A stretch of DNA of 64,000 nt from Venatoribacter pacificus. Its GTDB lineage: Bacteria; Pseudomonadota; Gammaproteobacteria; Pseudomonadales; Oceanobacteraceae. Under the pieces are notes generated by a model. The model was not told the origin of the DNA and made no database searches. It saw only the letters and a program-made list of their open reading frames with translations. The position numbers and the translations under genes are program-made. Below are positions 39,659 through 48,101 of this stretch, one piece after another (the stretch's first letter is position 1; the number at the start of each line of letters is the position of its first letter). The stretch lies in contig NZ_JAOANI010000015.1 of the NCBI RefSeq assembly GCF_025318105.1, forward strand, positions 1 to 64,000, given 5' to 3'.

Positions 39659-40224
39659 TGAAATTGCCGCAGGAGGATTTTTGCCAGGCGCTTTGCGTAT
39701 CGCCCGTCCTGAAATACGAGAATCATGGCTGCCCAGGAATAAAAGAAGGTATGGAGTTGTTACGCGGCTCCCAACAGGCAATTCATGACCGTGAAACCTT
39801 CTTTAAATTGCAGATAGTGTTCTGGATGCTGGCAGCCATTGATGGCCACGCCAAAAACTTCAGCCTGTTCATTGAGCCGGATTCAGCTTTCCGCATGACA
39901 CCGATTCACGATGTGCTGTCTGCCTATCCGCTAATGCGGGCAAATTCTCTGCCCGCTGCCAAGGCCAAAATGGCCATGTCGGTGAAAGGAAAAGCCGGCA
40001 TTACCATTGGCAACGTATCGAACTGCGTCATTTTATGAGTACCGCCAAAGCGGTGGGTTTTTTTGATACAGAGAGCACAGCAATTATTAATGGAGTTGGC
40101 GGAGAGTACTACAGCTGTTATCAGCAGGGTTGAGATGCTTTTACCACATGATTTTCCGGCAGTAATCGCAGACTCCATCTTTAACGGACTGCAGGAACGC
40201 GCTGATTTTATTCGTAAGGTATAA
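39658..40224 (+). pseudogene. hipA: hipA toxin kinase pseudogene, N-terminal half deleted
   Basis: HipA is a serine kinase toxin of about 440 aa. Only the C-terminal part remains, in three frames: LPQEDFCQALCVSPVLKYEN through the catalytic loop DGHAKNFSLFIEPDS and HDVLSAYP; then RHFMSTAKAVGF after a frameshift near 40000; then ESTTAVISRVEMLLPHDFPA with VIADSIFNGLQERADFI after another at a T7 run near 40050. The N-terminal ~250 residues are missing, and the fragment abuts hipB. It is a non-functional remnant. Confidence 0.82.
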
Positions 40225-40683
40225 GCAGGTTATTCCCGTTGGGTGGCAATGCTCAAAAAGTCGCTGCGAGTAGGATACACCGATCTTTAAAACCGGTGAT
40301 TTCACGCCATTCATGGATCTTTCACTTTCAGATATCGGCCGGACATAGCCCGTGAAAGACAAGTGAAAGATGAGTATCCATGCGGGTGAATTTTCGCTAT
40401 TCACAATCAGAGACCGCACACAGATAAAAACGTGCGGTGAAAGGTAGTGAAATGTGTTGAATTAAGTAGGCACTAAGTACAGCAACTTTTAATAATGGCT
40501 TCATTGAGGGCTTTAGCGTCCTGCTCAAAGGTCTGGCGGTTCTTATCAATGCGACGAGAGCATGCTGCGCGGAATTGCCCGGCGGCATTTCGAAATCCGC
40601 GCAGGGATGAGACCGAAGCTGACCACCAGACTCACCTGCTAAACCCCGACCAGCACGCACGCCCTCGCCGGATGAACGGCTAA
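40225..40683. other. Non-coding accessory stretch
   Basis: 459 bp between the hipA remnant and the ThDP-enzyme gene. A minus-strand frame ends in RRIDKNRQTFEQDAKALNEA-like sequence that could be the tail of a lost gene, but I do not recognise it and no full gene is present. Confidence 0.4.
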
Positions 40684-42339
40684 CTAAGGCGCAATCTTAC
40701 GCTTAAGAGCCTGCGCCATGGGCTGCGGAAGGCTGGGCAGCGAGCGCAGCAGCCAAGGCAGCATACGGCGCTTAATCCCGCTAAGTGTCTCGGGTACCAG
40801 TGCTTCAATCAGGTGTGGTCCTGGTGTGGCCAAGGCGTATTCCAGCGCCTTGGTGAAGTCCTCGGCACTGTCGGTGCGCACCGCGTGCACGCCCATCCCC
40901 TGGGCCAGCCGGGCAAAGTTCAGGCGCGGCCCGTCCAGATCCAATTGTGCACGTGCCTTTTCGCTGCCATTGCCTGCCCCCACGCGCTCCAGTTCGACGT
41001 TAAGTACCGAGTAGCTGGCATTGTTGAAGATGATACTGACCACGTGCAGGTTTTCGCGGGCCATGCTCCACAGCGCCTGAATGGTGTACATCGCGGTTCC
41101 ATCGCCGATCAACGCCACCACAGGCCTATCCGGGCAGGCCACGGCGGCGCCGACAGCGTTGGGCAGCCCCTGACCGATGGCTCCTCCGGTCAGGGTGATC
41201 AGATCGTGACGCGGGCAACCGGCGGTCATCGCGCCGAGCATCAGCCCCGAGGTGATGGCCTCGTCGATCAGAATGGCATTCTCCGGCAGCAAATAGCCGA
41301 CGGCTTTACACACTTTGGGCGCGGTCAGTTTGCCGCGCGGCCGAGCGGGGCGCCCGGGAGCCTGCCGCTGCGGTTGTGTCTGGCTGGCGCCTAAGGCTAC
41401 GACGAGCTTGGCCAAGCTGGCCGCTGCATCCTGCTCAGGGGTCGCCAGGTTATGCACAGTGCAGCTGTCAGGCACCAGATAGCTCGGCTTACCGGGGTAG
41501 GCAAAAAAGGACACCGGTGCCTTGGCATCGACCAGGATCAGGTGCTGAATATCGGCCAGCTGCACTCCGGCCATCTCAGCCAGATAGGCGATACGTTCGA
41601 CCGACGGCAGACCAGCACCGCGCGTCAGCCGGGTGGGAAATACTTCAGCCAGCAGCTTGATCCCGAACTGCGCGGCAATCCGCGCCGCCGCCAGCAAACC
41701 CGGCTCGCGCAGTGCCTGGCCGCCAAGCAGCAGCGCAGTCTTGCCGCCGCCCTGAATGGCCTTGACGATGCTCTGTACCACGGAGTCATCGGCTACCGGA
41801 GCCGTGCGCCGAGGCGGCATAGCGCATGGCTGTCCTCCCGCCCCCCAGGATACGTCGGCCGGTAGGATCAGTGTGGCCACCTGACCCGGCAAGCCTTGGG
41901 CGGCACGCACCGCGTCCACCGCATCCTGGCTCAGTTGCGCGGTACTGCCACAGGTACGCACGAAACCCGGCGAGACGTTGCGCGCGACGGTTTCGATGTC
42001 CGACTGCAACTGCGCGTCGTACTGGGTGTGGTAAAGGGCATGGTCGCCAACGATATTGACCACGGGCACCTTGCCCTTGCGGGCGTTGTGTAGATTGGCC
42101 AAGCCGTTGCCCAGGCCGCAGCCCAGGTGCAACAACGTGGCGGCAGGTTTATCAGCCATGCGCGCATAGCCGTCGGCGGCGCCGGTGGCCACGCCTTCAA
42201 ACAGAGTCAGCACAGCGCGCATGCGCGGCTCGCTGTCCAGGGCGGCAACGAAGTGCATTTCGCTGGTTCCGGGGTTGGTGAAGCAAACCTCGAGGCCAGC
42301 ATCGGCCAAAGTTTGTAGCAGGGCTTGGGCTCCGTTCAT
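40684..42339 (-). CDS. Thiamine-diphosphate enzyme, acetolactate synthase large subunit / benzoylformate decarboxylase-like
   Basis: 551 aa. Order of domains: PYR (LEVCFTNPGTSEMHFVAALD; catalytic Glu in TLFEGVATGAADGYARM), a central DHS-like domain, and PP with the ThDP signature VALIGDGTAMYTIQALWSMA to IIFNNASYSVLNVE. The FEG glutamate activates ThDP. No small regulatory subunit is adjacent and the annotated-family 'acetolactate synthase' is probably only nominal; a 2-oxoacid decarboxylase or carboligase is more likely. It starts inside the stop codon of the small upstream gene (ATGA), with AGGAG before it. Noticeably GC-rich compared with the flanks. Confidence 0.8.
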   Translation of the reverse strand: MNGAQALLQTLADAGLEVCFTNPGTSEMHFVAALDSEPRMRAVLTLFEGVATGAADGYARMADKPAATLLHLGCGLGNGLANLHNARKGKVPVVNIVGDHALYHTQYDAQLQSDIETVARNVSPGFVRTCGSTAQLSQDAVDAVRAAQGLPGQVATLILPADVSWGAGGQPCAMPPRRTAPVADDSVVQSIVKAIQGGGKTALLLGGQALREPGLLAAARIAAQFGIKLLAEVFPTRLTRGAGLPSVERIAYLAEMAGVQLADIQHLILVDAKAPVSFFAYPGKPSYLVPDSCTVHNLATPEQDAAASLAKLVVALGASQTQPQRQAPGRPARPRGKLTAPKVCKAVGYLLPENAILIDEAITSGLMLGAMTAGCPRHDLITLTGGAIGQGLPNAVGAAVACPDRPVVALIGDGTAMYTIQALWSMARENLHVVSIIFNNASYSVLNVELERVGAGNGSEKARAQLDLDGPRLNFARLAQGMGVHAVRTDSAEDFTKALEYALATPGPHLIEALVPETLSGIKRRMLPWLLRSLPSLPQPMAQALKRKIAP

Positions 42340-42605
42340 GAGCGCTCCTGTGGGGTGACCAGATGACTAGGGTTGTTGTCGGTAACTCGGTTGACGTCGG
42401 CCAGCGGCATGACATAGGCACGTGCCCGCAGGACTGGGGGGTGCTCAATGAGCACCTTTGCTTTTTCACGCGTTTCCACGAGCAGACTCTCGCGACGCGG
42501 CTGGCCGGAGTTGCGGTCTTGGGCAAAAGCGGCACGCTGTGCGGCAAAGCAGCGGCGCATGACTGCCGGGATATGCCCGTAGAGATGCTCAGCGTTGCTG
42601 TGCAT
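42336..42605 (-). pseudogene. Probable truncated aldehyde dehydrogenase (N-terminal stub) between two operon genes
   Basis: 89 aa from MHSNAEHLYGHIPAVMRRCF, with AAGGA upstream. Residues about 14-50 (RRCFAAQRAAFAQDRNSGQP, RRESLL) look like the N-terminal arm of coniferyl-type aldehyde dehydrogenases, normally ~470 aa; the remaining residues match nothing I know. It lies between the FAD-dehydrogenase and ThDP-enzyme genes and its stop overlaps the latter's start. It may instead be a genuine small gene; the assignment rests on a short resemblance. Confidence 0.45.
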
Positions 42606-42624
42606 GAGTGAATCCTTAACGGTG

Positions 42625-44235
42625 TTATACATCGCAGGTAATGGCCCGCGCTGCCGCGCGCGCAGTCATAATACAAGCAGGCAGGAAGGTGCCTTCCAGC
42701 GAGCGCTTGCCACTGGCTCCCCCGCCGCCAAAGCCGGCCGCCTCGCCTACGCAGTAGAGCCCAGGAACCGGTTGTTGGTAAGCATCCAACACCCTGCTGT
42801 TCAGGTCGGTTTGCAGACCACCCAGGCTCTTGCGGGTAATCAGCTGCATGTGAATGGCGATGAACGGGCCAGCACCAGGCTTCTGCAACGGTGCCGGCTT
42901 GCAGGTGCGCAAGCGGTCAGGTCCCCACTGCCGCGCATGCAGGATGCGGCGAATCTGGTCGTCGTTATGCAAACACTGGCCTTTGCTAAAATTGGCGTCG
43001 AACGCATCGGCAGTGGCCTGCAGCCTGGCGGGGTCGATGTCGTGCGAGGCGGTGAGCATATTCATCTTCGTGGCAAGCCCAGTCAGGCTGTCGTCCACGA
43101 TGAAATGTGGGCTTTCCTTCTGCATCTGACGCACCAGGCGATGGTTACCCAGCAGCATCTCCTTGATGAAACGGATGAACTGCTTGTCGCGAATACGCTG
43201 GTTGTGTTCTGCCCCAGAAATAGCGAACTCTTTGGCGGCGATACGCCAGTTGAGCAGATGCCAGGTCCAAGGCTTTTCCTGCTCAGCCACGCGCTGACAC
43301 ATCCAGTGCGTGTCGAACCCGGTGACCAGCGGCTGCGGCCCTATGCGCTCACCACGATGGTTGAGCCACAATGCCGACTTACAAGGAATGGTCGACAAGC
43401 CATGGCCGGCGAAATGCGGATAGGGGTGCGGAAAGCCAGCGGCGTAATTCCACATCTCGCCAGCATGGATAATCTGCGCACCGAGCTGTTCGGCAGCCCA
43501 GTGGTGCAAACAGCCATCGGCCATCGGATGCGCGCCATTGAGCATGGTCTCTGGCAAAGGGCGCTCTTTGAGCCAATTGGCCCTGCATTCTGTGTGACTT
43601 CCATTGATGCCCCCCATGGCCAGCACCACCGCTGGCGCACTGCAACACACGACCTCGCCGGTCCGCTCATTAATGGCAAGGGCACCACTCAATTTGCCGG
43701 CCGCATGCTCCAATCCGGTCACCCGATGCTCGTGTAACAGGGTCAGGTGTCCATCATGGTTAGCTCGATGCAGAGCCGCCACCAGGCAGCGCACTAGTTC
43801 ACGCGAGGTACCCCAAACCACGTGATAGCGCGGCAGACTATTACCATCGCCATTCAGGCCACGCTCCACCCAGTTCACCGCTGGCATGAACTTGATGCCT
43901 TCACTCCTCAGCCAGTCATACACCTCACGGCGCGAATGCTCTACGTAGTAGCGTGCCCATTGCAACGGCCATTCATCCTGCAAATCCAGCTCACCAAACT
44001 GCATCCAGTCATACAGAGCCCGCTCGGGTGTATCCGGAATACCCATGGCCTTTTGCAGTCGCGTACCCACCAGAGCCATGCCGCCGAAGGCCCAGAGCGC
44101 TAGGCCGCCGAGGCGTTTAGGTGTATCCCGGTCGATCAGCACCACCCGCTGGCCCGCCCGTAGCAACTCTAACGCTGTGACGATGCCCGCCAGGCCACCC
44201 CCTACCACCACCGTATCCGCTTGCAATAACGCCAT
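42625..44235 (-). CDS. FAD-binding dehydrogenase (fumarate reductase/3-ketosteroid dehydrogenase type)
   Basis: 536 aa. N-terminal dinucleotide motif VVVGGGLAGIVTALELLRAG, a second FAD block LDSRV-like (LNSRVLDAYQQPVPGLYCVG) and C-terminal GEAAGFGGGGASGKRSLEGT. The family oxidises or reduces C-C bonds next to carbonyls using FAD; the substrate is unknown. It is the first gene of a three-gene minus-strand operon with the ThDP enzyme. The GC-rich sequence and the decayed surroundings suggest acquisition as a block. Confidence 0.82.
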   Translation of the reverse strand: MALLQADTVVVGGGLAGIVTALELLRAGQRVVLIDRDTPKRLGGLALWAFGGMALVGTRLQKAMGIPDTPERALYDWMQFGELDLQDEWPLQWARYYVEHSRREVYDWLRSEGIKFMPAVNWVERGLNGDGNSLPRYHVVWGTSRELVRCLVAALHRANHDGHLTLLHEHRVTGLEHAAGKLSGALAINERTGEVVCCSAPAVVLAMGGINGSHTECRANWLKERPLPETMLNGAHPMADGCLHHWAAEQLGAQIIHAGEMWNYAAGFPHPYPHFAGHGLSTIPCKSALWLNHRGERIGPQPLVTGFDTHWMCQRVAEQEKPWTWHLLNWRIAAKEFAISGAEHNQRIRDKQFIRFIKEMLLGNHRLVRQMQKESPHFIVDDSLTGLATKMNMLTASHDIDPARLQATADAFDANFSKGQCLHNDDQIRRILHARQWGPDRLRTCKPAPLQKPGAGPFIAIHMQLITRKSLGGLQTDLNSRVLDAYQQPVPGLYCVGEAAGFGGGGASGKRSLEGTFLPACIMTARAAARAITCDV

Positions 44236-44660
44236 AGCTCAGCCTCCATAGATGACCACGCCGGACATGCTTCGTGCGTCGCCTTGTTGTTAGCCACGAT
44301 AGTCGGTAACGTTTATTTCGGATTGACTCCATGGGCCACCAATAATGACTCTGCAGGCCAGCATTTCCGTTAGTTGAATCAACATCACGCTGGACGCGGC
44401 AGAGCAACTGGGTGGGGCGGGCCATATCAATTCCGCAGCACCGCGTTATCCAAACAGGATATACCCACAATGATCCGGCCCATGCTATTGAAGATGCCGG
44501 CCGTCCACATAAAATCAAAAATAACTGATGACCCCGGAGCTGGACTTGATTACGCAGGATTGCTGGTGCTTGTATCATCGGGATAAGAGGGTTGGTGGTA
44601 CTTTTTTGCGGGCAGTCGGGTCATCGGTTTCTTTTAACGCTATTCGATACTGGTGCTTAG
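44236..44660. other. Intergenic region, no gene recognised
   Basis: 425 bp between the FAD-dehydrogenase start and a small plus-strand gene. A minus-strand frame through it is an upstream shadow of the FAD gene region with no family match. Both divergent promoters should lie here. Confidence 0.4.
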
Positions 44661-45065
44661 ATGAATATTGAAAACTATGAGGAACTCATTCTGGCTGCCA
44701 TGAGCCAGCAGGAGCCACAACGCCTGCTGTTTGTTCTGGCAAAATCAGAGTTGCCCGAAGGATACACAGAAGAGCAGCAGGGACGCTTTGAGAAAGGCGA
44801 AGGCGGTGTACTCAGCCCGGTATTATGCGTTGATAAACTTCCTGGTGAAGTGATGCACTTTCATGAACTTGTCAGCGAATCGGAAAAAACCGGACAGCAG
44901 TGGGATGTAGCATTTATCAGTGCCATGTCTGGCCATGACGGCTTCCCGCCACAGCCGGAAGAGGCTGACCAGTACCTGCAGCTTATGGTGAATAAGATCA
45001 ACGCCGGCATGATATCCGAATACCTGACGTTCAACCGCAATGGTGAGCTGATCGCCCTTTACTGA
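44661..45065 (+). CDS. Conserved hypothetical protein (often mis-named ribonucleotide reductase subunit alpha)
   Basis: 134 aa, soluble, acidic. The pattern NIENYEELILAAMSQQEPQR, LLFVLAKSELP and the central VLCVDKLPGE is that of a small proteobacterial family I remember carrying the misleading name 'ribonucleotide reductase subunit alpha'; it is far too short for that enzyme. No catalytic motif is evident. It is convergent with ubiT (16 bp between stops). Confidence 0.65.
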   Translation: MNIENYEELILAAMSQQEPQRLLFVLAKSELPEGYTEEQQGRFEKGEGGVLSPVLCVDKLPGEVMHFHELVSESEKTGQQWDVAFISAMSGHDGFPPQPEEADQYLQLMVNKINAGMISEYLTFNRNGELIALY

Positions 45066-45081
45066 TTTGCCCTTTGCTGAT

Positions 45082-45570
45082 TTATAGAGATCTCTGGCTC
45101 TGTTTATGAATGCGGCTGATCAGCTTCATAACCGGGGCCGGAATTCTCCCCATCAGTTCCAGACTGTCGATAAAGTTTTTCAGATACAGCCCGAGTTCGG
45201 TGTTACCTGTTATTAACAGCCGACGCTGGAAGAACAGCGTATCCGGATCCACCTCATTATGCAGCATCTCCAACAACGATTGCTGATCTGTGCGCAGAGT
45301 AACCTCTGATATCTGCGCCGGGATCATCACTTTGATTCTGTTATCATAAGCCGTAACGGTAAATGAGAAGTTCAGATCACGGATATTAACCGTCGCCAGT
45401 TTACGCTCAAGAAAATCAAGTTCTCCGGCAGACAGCTCTTTGCCAAGAAGATGATTAAGCGCAGATGCGATTACCTGCTCAAGAATAAAATCGGGCGTAT
45501 AGCGTGTTATTTTTTCAGGTAGTTTTACCAGCCTATAACCTGCGGCCTTATGAAATTTCCGGGAAAGCAT
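45082..45570 (-). CDS. ubiT: Anaerobic ubiquinone biosynthesis accessory factor UbiT (SCP2 domain)
   Basis: 162 aa. Residues about 30-130 form an SCP2-type lipid-binding domain (LNFSFTVTAYDNRIKVMIPA; DTLFFQRRLLITGNTELGLY), with a long helix before it. UbiT of E. coli (YhbT) binds polyprenyl-phenol intermediates and is needed for O2-independent ubiquinone synthesis together with UbiU and UbiV, whose genes lie divergently across a ~495-bp gap. The gap between ubiT and ubiU is widened by a MITE-like element, so any shared promoter region has been split. Confidence 0.88.
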   Translation of the reverse strand: MLSRKFHKAAGYRLVKLPEKITRYTPDFILEQVIASALNHLLGKELSAGELDFLERKLATVNIRDLNFSFTVTAYDNRIKVMIPAQISEVTLRTDQQSLLEMLHNEVDPDTLFFQRRLLITGNTELGLYLKNFIDSLELMGRIPAPVMKLISRIHKQSQRSL

Positions 45571-45656
45571 AACGAACCTTCACACCCCAATACCTGCATT
45601 TACGCCAGAATAAAAAATTCTTAAGCCAATAGGCAAAGCCCATTAATGGGTAGTTC

Positions 45657-45678
45657 AAACCTACCTATTCGTAGGTTT
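45657..45678. promoter_or_regulatory. Palindrome upstream of ubiT
   Basis: AAACCTAC-CTATTC-GTAGGTTT: perfect 8-bp arms, 6-bp spacer, 87 bp upstream of the ubiT start and 43 bp before the MITE. A candidate regulator site for ubiT; no known consensus matches convincingly. Confidence 0.4.
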
Positions 45679-45721
45679 AGCGGCGACCACCTGATTTCAT
45701 TAACATATCAATAGTGTTTTA

Positions 45722-46047
45722 GGGCCTGTCGATACTAATTAAATCGGCCTGCTGAGAACCAGTCTTTCTCAGAACAACGAGAGAGGAGCGATATTGTCAG
45801 GAACATCCATTTTCCTGACCCTACGAGCTTCGCGCTCATCCGCTCCGGGCAGATGGGTAACGGGTTAAATGAATGACGAACAACGACGTTAATGGAAAAA
45901 ACCGGCCTAAGCCCGGAAGGTTATGGCTAAAAATTCCTCATCCTGCGTTGCTGTTCGTTCGCTTAACCCGTTAGGCCACACTCTCAGCGCCTTATCTGAG
46001 AAATTTTTAGCTGAAAACAGGCCTGTTTAACTAGTGTCGACAGGTCA
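45722..46047. mobile_element. MITE-like non-autonomous element with TA target duplication
   Basis: 326 bp bounded by ~30-bp terminal inverted repeats that match at 24 of 30 positions (shared core CCTGTCGA-ACTA-TTAAA-GGCCTG) and flanked by TA on both sides (45720-45721 and 46048-46049), as for IS630/Tc1-mariner-related elements. Interior arms also pair (AACGGGTTAA near 45858 with TTAACCCGTT near 45963; TTTCTCAG near 45765 with CTGAGAAA near 45995), so the whole unit can fold into one long hairpin. It has no transposase gene and lies 18 bp upstream of the ubiU start. Confidence 0.75.
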
Positions 46048-46065
46048 TATCATGGCAGAAATACT

Positions 46066-47061
46066 ATGGAATTGCTTTGCCCTGCGGGAAGCCTTCCCGC
46101 CTTAAAAGCAGCAATAAATCAAGGCGCAGATGCGGTATACGTTGGCCTGCGCGGAGATACCAATGCCCGTCATTTTGCCGGCCTTAACCTGGCAGGTTCA
46201 GGGCTGGACGAAGCTGCTTCTTATACACACAAACATGGACGAAAAATCCATGTTGCTATCAATACATTTGCGCACACCGATGGTTGGGAGCGTTGGCAAA
46301 AATCGGTCGACACCGCCGTGCGGGCTGGTGCAGATGTTCTGATACTTGCAGACATTTCACTCCTAGCTTACGCACATGACCGTTATCCGAAAATAGAGAA
46401 ACACCTGTCTGTTCAGGCATCGGCAACCAACCCTGCTGCTATCGATTTTTACCGTAATCTGGGCGTATCCCGTGTCGTTCTTCCGCGGGTGCTATCCATG
46501 CAACAGGTGAAGGCACTTGCACGTATCTCGGATATGCCACTGGAGGTCTTTGCTTTTGGAAGTCTGTGTATTATGGCGGAAGGCCGCTGCTACCTGAGCT
46601 CTTACATGACAGGTGAATCTCCGAATACTGCCGGCGTCTGTTCACCGGCAGCCCATGTTCGCTGGGATGAAAAAGCCGATGGAACCCTGGAGTCACGCCT
46701 TAACGGGGTCATGATTGATCGTTTTAATGCCGATGAAAATGCCGGTTATCCAACTTTGTGCAAAGGGCGATTTCAGGTTGGAAACGACTTGTATAATGTT
46801 CTTGAAGAACCGACCAGCCTCAATACACTGGAGTTGCTGCCAGAGTTATTCAGTGAAGGAATTGCCTCCCTGAAAATCGAAGGGCGTCAACGCAGTCCCG
46901 CCTATGTAGAAAAAATCACCCGGGTATGGCGCCAGGCAATTGATGCCGTTCAGAAAGATCCGCAGCGATTCCGGGTACAGGATGAATGGAATCAGATTCT
47001 GAACTCATTATCGGAAGGCAGCCAAACCACTCTTGGCGCTTACCACCGGAAGTGGAAGTAA
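46066..47061 (+). CDS. ubiU: Ubiquinone anaerobic biosynthesis protein UbiU (peptidase U32 family, 4Fe-4S)
   Basis: 331 aa. UbiU and UbiV form a heterodimer that hydroxylates ubiquinone precursors without O2, using prephenate as oxygen donor. The four cysteines that bind the 4Fe-4S cluster in E. coli UbiU (169, 176, 193, 232) are matched here by Cys168, Cys175, Cys192 and Cys232 (SLCIMAEGRC, GVCSP, TLCKG). The U32 signature around YVGLRGDTNARHFAGLNL is present. ubiV follows 3 bp later. The Shine-Dalgarno region is weak and lies in the short stretch left between the MITE and the start. Confidence 0.92.
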   Translation: MELLCPAGSLPALKAAINQGADAVYVGLRGDTNARHFAGLNLAGSGLDEAASYTHKHGRKIHVAINTFAHTDGWERWQKSVDTAVRAGADVLILADISLLAYAHDRYPKIEKHLSVQASATNPAAIDFYRNLGVSRVVLPRVLSMQQVKALARISDMPLEVFAFGSLCIMAEGRCYLSSYMTGESPNTAGVCSPAAHVRWDEKADGTLESRLNGVMIDRFNADENAGYPTLCKGRFQVGNDLYNVLEEPTSLNTLELLPELFSEGIASLKIEGRQRSPAYVEKITRVWRQAIDAVQKDPQRFRVQDEWNQILNSLSEGSQTTLGAYHRKWK

Positions 47062-47064
47062 ATT

Positions 47065-47952
47065 ATGAAATTTTCTCTCGGTGCCATTCAGTATTACTGG
47101 CCAAAAAACGTCGTTCAAAAATTCTACGAGAACGTTGCTGATTCTTCAGTCGATATTGTTTACCTTGGTGAAACGGTATGCAGCAAACGCCGTGAAGTTA
47201 GCTTAAAAGATTATCTTAATATTGCACATCAGCTGCGCGAATCAGGGAAACAGGTCTGTCTGTCAACAATGACCCTACTTGAAAGTCCTGCGTTACTCAG
47301 AGAGATGGCACGCTACATCGATAATGGTGAATTTATTGTTGAAGCCAATGACATTGGTGCTGTTCAACTTGCTAAAGAACGGAATCTTCCTTTTATCGCC
47401 GGGCCCGCCATTAACTGTTATAACCAACACACCCTGAAATATCTGGTAAATGCAGGTTTAGCACGCTGGGTAATGCCAGTTGAACTTTCACGGGACTGGT
47501 TGAAAACATTACTGGATCAGGAAGTTATTCGTGATATCCGCAGTTACTTTGAAACAGAAGTGTTCTCTTTTGGCCATATACCTCTGGCATGGTCGGCCCG
47601 CTGTTTTACTGCGCGCTCGGAAGACCGGCAAAAAGATCAATGTGAACTTTGCTGTATCAATTATCCAAAAGGCAGAGAGGTTTACAGCCAGGATGGAAAA
47701 CAAGTATTTGTTTTAAATGGTATTCAGACCCAGTCAGGCCAGCGTTATAACCTTATTAACGATTTACCCTCCATGCACCGGCTGGTTGATATTGTCCGCC
47801 TGAGCCCTGAACCGGAGGGAACCCTGGAATGGCTGAACCATTTTCGGGATAACATCCGCGGAAAACATCCGATCAAACTCGAGGAAGGGGACAGCAACGG
47901 CTACTGGAATCGCCTGGCTGGAATGCTGACTCATGAAATCGAGGCGCTCTGA
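47065..47952 (+). CDS. ubiV: Ubiquinone anaerobic biosynthesis protein UbiV (peptidase U32 family, 4Fe-4S)
   Basis: 295 aa, partner of UbiU. Cluster cysteines are conserved: Cys39 (GETVCSKRR), Cys181 (SARCFTARS) and the CELCC group at 194-198, agreeing with E. coli UbiV Cys39, 180, 193 and 197. It starts MKFSLGAIQYYWPKNVVQKF three bases after ubiU, so they are one transcript. The setting, next to nitrite and NO respiration genes, fits a need for ubiquinone under anoxia. Confidence 0.92.
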   Translation: MKFSLGAIQYYWPKNVVQKFYENVADSSVDIVYLGETVCSKRREVSLKDYLNIAHQLRESGKQVCLSTMTLLESPALLREMARYIDNGEFIVEANDIGAVQLAKERNLPFIAGPAINCYNQHTLKYLVNAGLARWVMPVELSRDWLKTLLDQEVIRDIRSYFETEVFSFGHIPLAWSARCFTARSEDRQKDQCELCCINYPKGREVYSQDGKQVFVLNGIQTQSGQRYNLINDLPSMHRLVDIVRLSPEPEGTLEWLNHFRDNIRGKHPIKLEEGDSNGYWNRLAGMLTHEIEAL

Positions 47953-47999
47953 CGCCTTATACTGGCAAGCTCCTTCGCACCTCAGAGGAGGTATTGAAT

Positions 48000-48025
48000 A
48001 TACCCACTAAGTGAGTTCTGGGTAT
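48000..48025. promoter_or_regulatory. Inverted repeat upstream of the NarK-like gene
   Basis: ATACCCA (48000-48006) and TGGGTAT (48019-48025) are perfect 7-bp arms, about 77 bp before the start of the NarK-like gene. GGTAT-TGAAT-ATACC overlaps it on the left side. The next bases before the gene contain CGTAG-CCTATT-CTACG (48064-48079). Confidence 0.4.
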
Positions 48026-48101
48026 CTCTGCAGCCGAATTGTTTTTACAGTTTATTCTGTCATCGTAGCCTATTCTACGTAGCTTAATGGCAGGGTCTTA
48101 T

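Noticed and set aside
40397..40660. 87-codon minus-strand frame
   Set aside because: No Shine-Dalgarno, no family match, and located in a stretch of decayed sequence; a different frame there gives the more protein-like tail.
45653..45665. GGT-N7-ACC NorR-type site upstream of ubiT
   Set aside because: The match is real, but the motif is short, no sigma-54 -24/-12 promoter is evident, and no norR is in the window; chance is more likely.
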